Shown in pieces: positions 55,245-64,000 of a DNA stretch of 64,000 nt. Positions within the stretch are counted from its first letter, which is position 1, and every line of letters begins with the position of its first letter. The DNA is from Centroberyx gerrardi (lineage: Eukaryota > Chordata > Actinopteri > Beryciformes > Berycidae). The stretch spans positions 27,614,602 to 27,678,601 of the forward strand of contig NC_136002.1 in assembly GCF_048128805.1 (NCBI RefSeq), given 5' to 3'. Both the position numbers and the translations under genes were made by a program. Below the pieces are notes generated by a model that was not told where the DNA came from, did not search any database, and was given only the letters and a program-made list of their open reading frames with translations.

Positions 55245-55259
55245 CAGTCAAATGAATCA

Positions 55260-56076
55260 TTAGTTTGACATTTATCATTTATCACAAGAGATGAGGGCTT
55301 TACTCCACTACAGGGAAATGGCTCTTAGATAAGGTGTAGCCTATCCTTAACATAATTACTGATATATAAGACATGTTTAAATAACCATTGCTTCCCAGAG
55401 ACTGTGATAGGTGGAAATCCCTAATCCTAACCCTAACCCTGTAATGTACATGGAACAGAAAACAGAATAGAATGGTAGCTGCATGTTGGTACTGTTCTAG
55501 GTTGTACTATCAAGTTTAGTTGTTGTGGGTGGTCAGCATGGCACCTTTAGTTTAAGTTAGTTCTGTATTATAAAACGTAAAAACAACAACCTGGCCTTGA
55601 CTACAAACATTACAATGGATACTAACATGAGTTTTGGAATTCATTTATGATTTATCTGAGCATAGGTTGAAGCAATGCGATGCGTTGAACTTCTGTATTT
55701 ACACATTTTGATCACCTGTTGTTCACCGGTTGTTTCCAAAAAAACATCCCATACCCATTCTGACTAACTCAGTCACATTGTCACTTGTTTGTGAAAATGC
55801 AGCTGCTTGTGGTCAGCCTTTTTAGAACTTAGGGTGAAGCTGGAATTACTTTGATATTCTTGCACGTTAAAAATATAGAAATTCTTGTATAAAGCTATTG
55901 TCTATTTTCACTGCTTAGGGTCATCTTGGTGAATTAATAAATGGGCGGGTTTCCACAAATACAGCCCCCTAAAGAAATCAGCAAAGCGAATAGAAGAAGC
56001 ATCACTAACAGGAAGTACAGGCAGATTTCACTGCAGCAGTGTGAGCTGTACAGCCAAGTGAACAACAAATACCAGC
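55260..56076. other. Intergenic DNA and probable cxcr5 promoter
   Basis: AT-rich. A short telomere-like run 'cctaaccctaaccctg' lies at about 55,427-55,442. The last 100 bases before 56,077 would hold the cxcr5 leader. No TATA box stands out. Confidence 0.4.
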
Positions 56077-59000
56077 ATGGATGGAAGAGTGCCAGTGATA
56101 ATTGAATATCCGGTAAGATGTGACAAAGATTTGTTGAAGAGAATGTTTAAGTGCTGTTAATATTTATTCTGTAATAATTGTTCTGTAGAATTATTGTTCC
56201 TTTAAAAGGCTTCGTTAAACAGTCACATTCTATTCACACATTCTATTCTAGGTTTCTGCTTTATTATTTTTTCTGTTATGAGTTTTATGTCTGAGATTCA
56301 AAATATAATCAATTCTAAATATAATGTTTTTGTTTTCAATTTGTAATTTCCATATTTTCAAAATAATGTCATAATTATTGATAAGATTTATTAAGCGATT
56401 GGTAAAAAATTCCATTGCAATGGGGCAGCTTCAGATAGCTATGATACACTGTATGATAAGATGGTAATCTCTTTATTTTCTGTAAAAGCCTCAGCTGCAG
56501 CCTCTTGCATTTGAGTGCAACAGACTTTAAGGTTTGAGCACGGTGTTGTTAGTTACTATGATAAATAGTGAAATGCAGGGTTTATTAAATTGTTGCAGTT
56601 GAGTGAGTGCATAACTAGCTTCAATCACTGGACCAAGACAGAAAAAGGGTACTTACTTAAGTAGGGTGTGTTCTATTTCCTAACAGAGAAACATGAAAGG
56701 AAGAAACTCACTCTGAAACATCCAAAATGTTTTTATAATTTTATGCAAAAGGGCAGTAGTGTGATTTATTTATTTTTGCTACCCATGGGCTTCAAATATC
56801 TTGTAATTCATTTGTTGTCACACTATAGCAGAATATAAAAATTAACAGAGTCAGACAATTTATGAAAAAGCCACAGAGATTATTTCTAATTCTGGAGATC
56901 TGAAAGCAGCATATCATCAGTCTGATGATCGATATCAGTTGTAATTTCAATCAGACGGATAAACGTAATTATTCTACAGAGGAAATTGTATTGTAAAAAA
57001 AAAAAAGATTTGTGGCATAAAGAAGAAAAAGTTACAATCAGTACAGCATGTAATCATCATCAGATTTCCATGTGATAATAATATTGACTGTGAGGAAATT
57101 CTAATTAGTTTATGTTTCACTGTGTTTGTTTCTATCCTGTTGGTTGTTATTTTCATCACAACAGATTCTTTCACCAGTTCATTTTAAAGTTAGACCTTGA
57201 AGCTGTTATGTAGGTTGCAAGTGAAATAAAACTAAATTTATGATTACTCGAAGGCTCAGTCTAGTCCCGTTGTGACATCTCTAAGTGCTTAACTGAATGA
57301 TGTTGGCCTGGTACAGTAGTACAGAAAATGAGTATTTTCTTAATGTTAGCCAGTGGCCTTCTGTTGTGTAATGTATTACAATCACATCCTGCGCCAAACC
57401 ATTTTGCATCTGTCTAAAACTAGCAAGAGATGGGCTGCTGTAAAATCCCCCACTGTTCAAACAATCTGCATTGCAAAGGATGCATTTAGTTAGAGGAACT
57501 TGTGGCTAGTGGCAGGAAGGCTGTGGCTTTTGTGTGGTTTATAGTTGCTAAGTATCTGGACATCCATGTATTTCACATTAAAACAAAACAATATGGCACA
57601 GAGTCCATCCTGCATCTGAAATCACACTGAAATTCAAGAGGATGTATTCAGGCTTTTCCTGTATAAGATATATCCATATTTTGGTACAGACTTAACACAA
57701 TTATTGTATTGTACCTATGTGACAACGTGTAAATCTTAAATGATTTTAAGTTAGTACAATTGTATTTTTTCGTAATACTCATGTTGGGGGAACAGGCCAC
57801 AACAGCTCTGATTTCTCAAACACTGATACGATTTTAACATGGTAGCAAATATATAGATACAGAATCTAAGCGGACACTTTATTGTGTCTCATATTCAGTT
57901 TTTAGTAATATGAGTGATATAAGTAATATGTTTTCACATATTTGTCCAAGCAGTTCTGCCACTTACTGTGTTGGGGAAGTGTGGAAGTTCTGGCCTAGTC
58001 AGTGTTTCCTGCATATTTTGACTGACTGTGTAAACTATGGGGAACAGAGACCAAAACAATGCAGCAATTTCCAGTATATTCAGTCTTAGTTGATGATGCA
58101 TCATTCATTTATCAAAAACAAAACTGACTAACAAAGAGTGCAAAGAGCAACACACTATTCTCAATGACTGTGACAAGTAAAAGTAACAATTTCACCTCTA
58201 TATTTTTAGGATTACAGCGGATTTTTTAATTCATCAGAGGACGATCCATTCGAGAATGGAAAGATATACGTCTGTGACGACAATCAGATCGGCCTGGAGA
58301 CGTTTAATGTCGTGTTCAAGCCTCTGGTCTACAGCCTGGTGTTTCTCCTGGGCCTGGTGGGGAACGGCCTGATGCTGACGGTGCTCTTGACGCGCAGGGG
58401 CCCCCTCCGCATCACTGAGATCTACCTACTGCACCTCGCCCTGGCTGACCTCCTGCTCGTTTTTACCTTCCCATTTACTGTGGCTGAGATTTTAACTGGA
58501 TGGGTGTTTGGGGAGTTTCTCTGCAAGCTGGTGGGCCTGCTGAAACACCTAAACCTTCTCAGTGGGACTCTCCTTCTAGCTTGCATTGGGTTTGACCGGT
58601 ATTTGGCTATTGTTCACGCTGTTCGTAGCATGCAAAGTCGGCGTCCCAGAACAGTGCACCTAACCTGCATGTTCCTGTGGCTGCTCTGTTTGGGCTTATC
58701 AGCACCGAATACTGTGTTCCTTTATGTGATTGACAATCCCACAAATAAAACCCAGCTCACCTGCTTCTTTTCTTATCATTATGGTAAACATGCACACAAC
58801 TGGATTTTGGCCAGTCGCTTAACAGTTGTCTTGAGCTTTTTCCTATCTCTGGCTGTCATGATCTACTGTTACACAGCAGTGGTAGTTTCTCTGTGCCACA
58901 GTCAGAAAAGCCAGCAGAAGCAGGGTGCCATTCGGCTGGCTTTGCTCGTCACTGCTGTCTTCTGCCTCTGTTGGCTGCCATATAATGTCACCATGGCGGT

Positions 59001-59280
59001 AGAGACCATGGACGACTTCAACGTGATGTCCAACGGAAGCTGTGCAGCTTACAAAGCACTAGCAGAAGCCCATGCGGTGACAAAGAGCCTGGGTTACTCA
59101 CACTGCTGCCTGAACCCTTTCCTGTATGCCTTTATTGGGGTGCGCTTTCGCAATGACTTAATGCGGTTACTTTCCAGATGGGGCTGCAGGCGCGTTTGTC
59201 TGCCTTTCGTCAAAGCTCAGGGTCACAGTCGGTCATCAATTTCTGACGGAGTGACAACCACCAGCAGCATCTACATGTAA
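56077..59280 (+). CDS. cxcr5: CXC chemokine receptor 5 (GPCR)
   Basis: Seven-helix receptor; in mammals it binds CXCL13 and steers B cells and follicular helper T cells into lymphoid follicles. Two exons: 56077-56112 encodes only the first 12 residues (MDGRVPVIIEYP), and 58210-59280 encodes the rest, across a phase-0 intron of 2.1 kb. This gives 368 residues (human 372). Features: extracellular glycosylation site N19, N-terminal Cys34, TM1 asparagine in GLVGN at 64, LALAD in TM2, Cys117 and Cys197 for the TM3-ECL2 disulfide, DRYLAIVHA at 141-149, CWLP at 266-269, Cys290 in ECL3 to pair with Cys34, and NPFLY at 314-318. The tail is Ser/Thr-rich, as needed for arrestin control. The tiny first exon plus large second exon, and the ddx6/bcl9l neighbours, favour cxcr5 over other CXC receptors. 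All signalling motifs are intact. Confidence 0.9.
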
Positions 59281-59532
59281 AACAATGACAGACTGTTGTA
59301 CAAAATCAATTATAGCTAACAGGCTTCTGATGTTATGTTGAGTTATGTGTGTTATAATGTGATATGTGTAATGATGGAAAATGTTACAATTTTGTTACAT
59401 GTATTGAGAGTATAGTACTGACTGCTTGTTTGATTGCATTGCAGATGTTATTTACCCAATGTGGGCCAAAAAAATCCCCTTATCTGTGATAAAAATCTTT
59501 TTTTGCTTGCATTTCAGATACTGTGTTAAGGA

Positions 59533-59538
59533 AATAAA
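59533..59538 (+). terminator. cxcr5: cxcr5 poly(A) signal
   Basis: AATAAA on the plus strand 253 bases after the cxcr5 stop codon, followed by T-rich DNA. Confidence 0.65.
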
Positions 59539-59555
59539 GTTTTCATATTATACAG

Positions 59556-60106
59556 CAACAGTATTCCCTTGTCAGTTTTATCAAACCACAATAATTGACA
59601 CCACAATAACAGAGACTAAAACCATGTTATAGATCAGTATTATTCTTTTTTAGACTTCTATTAAAACACAGTTATACAGAACAATTGCAAACAATCACAA
59701 ATTGCATCTTATATACAGCAACTATATATTATATATATTTTCCTTTGCACAACAGTTTGGTAGTTGGAGAAAATAAATCAATGATATTAAAACAAATACA
59801 AATTTGAGGCACTCCTCTCCCGACCGTCAATCTGTTCCCACAACAAATACACACATCTGTGAAATATACATATTTTACAGTATTTTAGAAAATGGCTTCA
59901 GATTTGTTATTGAACCGTGTGACGGTGCTTTTAAATATTCTTTTTTTAATCAGTTGTACTCCAAAATTTGAAGATTATCACTGATATCTCTTTTTTACAA
60001 TTCATCTTTTTAAACAACTGCAAGAATAACATTAATGAAAACATTTGGACATAATGGGAAAGCAACCTACTGGAAATACATTTTTTTACAGTTTCAGTGA
60101 GCTGAA
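59556..60106 (-). other. bcl9l: bcl9l 3' UTR and convergent intergenic gap
   Basis: The cxcr5 and bcl9l transcripts converge here. A minus-strand ATTAAA at 59,945-59,950 is the nearest poly(A)-like hexamer after the bcl9l stop. The true end may lie further left. Confidence 0.45.
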
Positions 60107-63100
60107 TCAGAATGGCATATTGGCCATACCTCCGGGGCCATAGCCAATGGGACTGTCCAGAGACATTCCCCGCTGTCTGAGAGACTGGGGGCCCATCATA
60201 CCAGACTGTGGATGGGGAGGGGCCATCATGGGACCCTGAGGGGACATGAGAGGACCCTGGGGGCCAAAGGGATCCCCTGGAATTGACATACTTCGCTGCT
60301 TGGCCTGCATCATCATAAGGTTTTGCTGTGCCATCAGATTGTGTGGGTGCTGCTGGGGGGACATCATGCCTGGGTATGGATGGGAAGGGTGGTGGAGAAG
60401 GCTGTTGGCCATCATGGCTTGCTGCTGCTGCTGGTGGTGCTGTTGCTGGAGTTGCTGCTGGGGCACCATGCCTGTCCTTCCCATCATATGTCCAGGGGGG
60501 CACATGGGGCCCATGCCCCCACCAGGAACCATACCCCTTGAGCCCCCCTGAGGCATGCCCATGCTTTGGCGTATTCCACCATGTGTGGGGTGAGGTGGCA
60601 GCTGCTGTTCTGCCATCATGTTCTGTAGGTTGGCTATGTGGGGGTTGGATGAGGGGCCACTGCTATGTGGGGGGCCAGAGGAAGAGAGCTGTTTGAGGAG
60701 CTGTTGTGGGGTAGGCTGCTGGGATGGCTGCCCCTGGTGTGGATTCTGCTGTGGCTCGCTCTTGGGGAAGTACTGAAGGGTGCTACTGGGCTTATCAGAA
60801 GGAATGATACGGGAAAGATCAAACTCAGGGATCCCTGTGTGACTGGGTCGTATAACTTCACTTAGATCCGGGCCATCCCCCATGGGCAAAGAGGGGAAGG
60901 AGTCTGAGGGGTGTGGGGGGCGCTGGTGAGGATGTCCCTTGCTAAGCAGGTGCAACTGCTGAGGTGGCAAAACATCCTCATTAGACTGAGAAAAATGCTG
61001 TGACATTCCTCCAACAGGGGAATGCATGGGCCCATGAGATGGTGGCTGCATGCGAGGAAAACCAACCATCTGGTTTTGAGACATTGGTGAAACATTGCAG
61101 GGCCCCATTCCATCAGGCGGTCCTCCTCCCATCATGGCAGAATTCATGCCAGGCATGCCCATGGGGTTGGGGGAAGACAGCATAGGTCCTGAGGCATCAT
61201 GGGAAAGCTGTTGCTGACCTTGGAGTACCATTCCCATGGGGCTTTGAGGATCACTGTGGGGTCCAATGGAGCTCTGGGAGACGAGCATCTGGGAGGTCTG
61301 GGGGTTCCCCATGTTTCCTGATGGGATAACAAAGCCAGCATGTGAAAAATCACACTACTAACATTTGAAAATGGATTGCAGTTTCTCAAATTGTTAGATT
61401 CATGAAATATATATCATAATTTCAAATAGCACTTCTATAATATGATATATGAGGGCTTAGGTTGAGTGAAGAGGGTTTTTTCATACTATACCTCCAATGC
61501 TGACACCAGATAGAAGAGGTCGATCTGGCAGCATCTCATCATCGGAAGTGGCAATTGTTTTGATTGCATCGTGGTAGAGAGGAGTGGAGCTGGGCATGGC
61601 GTATTTGGACATCTGAGACATGATCATGGACAGAGGATTCTGGGATGGCGGGGCATCTGGAGAGGAAGTAAATGGCATGCTGGGATTCATAGAGCCTGGC
61701 TGGCTAATGGGGGTGGAGTTGGAACTCCTAGGGGGCAGTGATGGGCCTGCAAAGAACATCACCAAAATTAATTAATTTCACAGCAGTACAAGGCACAGCA
61801 CATGCATGAAGAAAAAACACACAGCAGAGGTCATCTTGGGTTCTGACTGTACCTGTCTCAGTGGAACTACTTCCTCCATTGCCCACTCCCTTCCCACTGG
61901 TCGGACCACCTGGACTTGGAAGAGCCGTTTTAGGAGATGTCCACCCTGGAGAGCCCACAGGCATGGTTGGGGACTTGAGCCGTCCAGGAGAGGCAGAGGG
62001 AGAGCGTAACCCAAGGGCGGAAGACCCCATTACCTGGGGAGACTTCATGGAAGAAGAAGAAGGAGTCCCAGCACCAGAAGCAGGGGGAAGAGGAGGATGA
62101 GGCCCTGCAGAGGAGATCTGCGAGGGGGACTTGAGTCCTGGAGCAGAGGGGGAAGGTAGGAGAGGTGATGGCTCTTGGCTGAGGGATGGAGACTTGAGCT
62201 GATGAGGAGGAGGCATTGCAGGAGAGGCCATGGGGTTAACATTGATTGATAAATCAGAGGGGTGGCGAGGACCGAGGTCTGCTCCCCTGAGGCTGCCGGT
62301 CATTGGCATATGACTAAGCCGCGATGTTCCACCCATTTGAGTAGGACCGTGCTGGTCAGGTCCAAACATCTCAGGGCCAGGCTGCTGGAGATAGGGCCCT
62401 TCCAACTGTCCCCCAGAGAAGGGACCTTGATTGGGAAACTGGAGGGGGCCGTCAGGTCCCGGGATCATTCCCTTATTTCCCCCTCTACCATTCTGTGAGG
62501 CCCTAATTCGTGAGATCTCCTCGGGGCTTAACATTTCACCTAAAGGCCCCACTCCACCAGGACCTCCTCGGAGCTTTTGAGACAGCATCATCTGCTGATG
62601 TTGTTGAGCATTCATCTGAGGGTTCATATTCATATTAAGGTTGCTCCCCAAAGGAGAATCCACCAAGTCTCTCATCTGGGGGCCCCCTCCCCCTCCAGGA
62701 GAGCCAATCATCTCACGTGAGCCAGGAAAGTCCATAGGTTCACCTCGGGAAGGTGGACCCCGACTCATTCCCAAATTGGGAAAGCCTGGGCCCCCAGGAT
62801 TATCCATAATCCTTGGGCCCAGGTTGCCTTGTTGCTGCTGTTTAGCTAATCGATCAAGCTCAAACCTGTGGAGCCCTTGCAACTGTCGTTTTTCCATGAT
62901 ACGAAACATTTCTTCACGGGTTATAAGACGTTCTGGCTCACCCTGCAAGTGCTGAGGAGGTCCACCTGGTCCACCAGGGTAACAGCCATGAAAGGGACCC
63001 CCGCCACCCATGTTGTTGGGCATATCATCTAGCCATATCATCCCTGGCCTTGGGGGCCTCTGAGGTCCTAGACCCTCCATTGATAAAACTCCCCCAGGAC

Positions 63101-64000
63101 TACCAGGAAAACCCCCTCCCCCAGGTGGCCCTCTCTGCATCTGTCCCAGGAACCTTGGGCCGCGGGGTCCCTCTTGGTTCATGTCTATTATACGTGCATT
63201 TCCACCCATCCCTCCTCCCATCATAGTGCCAGGACCCCACTGCTGATCTCCAGGCTTGCTGTGGTAGGGAGGAGGGGGTCCTCTCATCATCATGGGACCT
63301 CCATGCATGCCCATTTCTGTCATCATTCTGAAGTGCTGCGCATGTGTGGGGGGTTGCATTTCCTGCTGCCGTCTCTTCTCTTGGTAGTACTCTTCCTGAA
63401 GCTTCCTCCAGGCCATCTGCTCTGGGGTCAGCCCTTCTGGTCCAAGCAAGGGACCCATGTCCAGCCCAGGTGAAGAAAGCTGGTGATGGGGGTGTTGTGG
63501 CATGTTATGGTGAGAGTCCATTTGAGGGCTGTCAATGGCAGGTCCACCAAGGGACTGTGTTTGAGAAATAATGGACTGCAGGGGTTCTTCATATTTCTTC
63601 ATCCCTCCCATAGGAGGCAAGGCTGAAGATAAAATATTACCACTACTGCAATTTCCAGAGTTATTAGTACCATTGTCACTGTCCTCAAGAATACCACTCC
63701 TATCAGTGTTGTTGTTATTGTTTAGATTGGAGGAGTTATTGTTAGGATTGTTGTTGGCACCTCCTGTGTCTCCGGCGCCTCCACCGGCCCCACTGCGCAG
63801 CAGCAGCCTCTCTATGTCCCTCAGTGTCTGCAAAGAGCGCTCCCTGTGTTCCAGCTGCTCTTTGGAAAGACCATCCGTGTTCCCTGGGCCACTCCTCTGG
63901 CCTGAATCACTCTGCAGGTGTGCTGATAAGACAGAGGGACTCCCCGAGGGAGAGACAGTAGCACCGGGGAGAGGCAAACCCCCTGCACCCTCCCCACCTC
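60107..64000 (-). CDS. bcl9l: BCL9-like, Wnt/beta-catenin co-activator (partial)
   Basis: Nuclear adaptor that links beta-catenin to Pygopus at TCF/LEF target genes. Three exons are visible: 61853-64000 (continues past the window), 61492-61746 and 60107-61317. All junctions are phase 1, giving about 1,200 C-terminal residues of a protein that is near 1,500 long in human. The beta-catenin-binding HD2 helix (EQLEHRERSLQTLRDIERLL) is encoded at about 63,794-63,870. A second conserved block, PEQMAWRKLQEEYYQEKRR, lies near 63,360-63,420 and corresponds to HD3. The conserved C-terminal segment with GIPEFDLSRIIPSDKPSSTL is at about 60,770-60,830. The rest is Pro/Gly/Met/Gln-rich disordered sequence with a polyQ tract at about 60,416-60,470 and an Asn-rich run near 63,690-63,760. 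The N-terminal half with the Pygopus-binding HD1 is outside. bcl9l is favoured over bcl9 by synteny and the MANMPF end. Confidence 0.92.

Noticed and set aside
60246-60696. Plus-strand frames rich in Cys, Trp and Gly opposite bcl9l
   Set aside because: They are shadows of the Pro/Gln-rich bcl9l coding strand.

Overview
The window is vertebrate nuclear DNA, almost certainly from a teleost fish and probably a spiny-rayed one. Genes are split by many short GT-AG introns. The DNA between them is AT-rich and full of CA/TG and GA microsatellites, Tc1-type and hAT-type miniature elements, and LINE fragments of kinds common in fish. There is no bacterial-style operon, CRISPR array or phage. I saw no tRNA or rRNA gene.

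Layout. 1-33,033 has no gene that I can support: it holds mobile-element debris, simple repeats and long stretches of unique non-coding DNA that could carry regulatory elements. 33,034-39,950 (minus) is a complete 15-exon trehalase gene, treh. 40,179-44,596 is probably the long 3' UTR of the next gene. 44,597-51,658 (minus) is a complete 12-coding-exon ddx6 (DEAD-box RNA helicase of P-bodies), with a non-coding first exon near 52,870-52,975. 53,887-54,920 (plus) is a phase-consistent three-exon reading frame for an unrecognised 153-residue protein, head-to-head with ddx6 and followed by an AATAAA. 56,077-59,280 (plus) is a two-exon chemokine receptor best read as cxcr5. 60,107-64,000 (minus, running off the window) is the 3' two thirds or so of bcl9l, a Wnt/beta-catenin co-activator. 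cxcr5 and bcl9l converge tail to tail.

The order treh - ddx6 - cxcr5 - bcl9l is the same as TREH - DDX6 - CXCR5 - BCL9L on human 11q23.3, so this is an ancient conserved block. Its genes serve unrelated jobs (gut and kidney trehalose digestion, mRNA storage and decay, B-cell homing, Wnt transcription). The only undescribed gene candidate is the small one between ddx6 and cxcr5. Exon models were built by hand from splice sites, reading phase and remembered family motifs; no alignment or database search was run.
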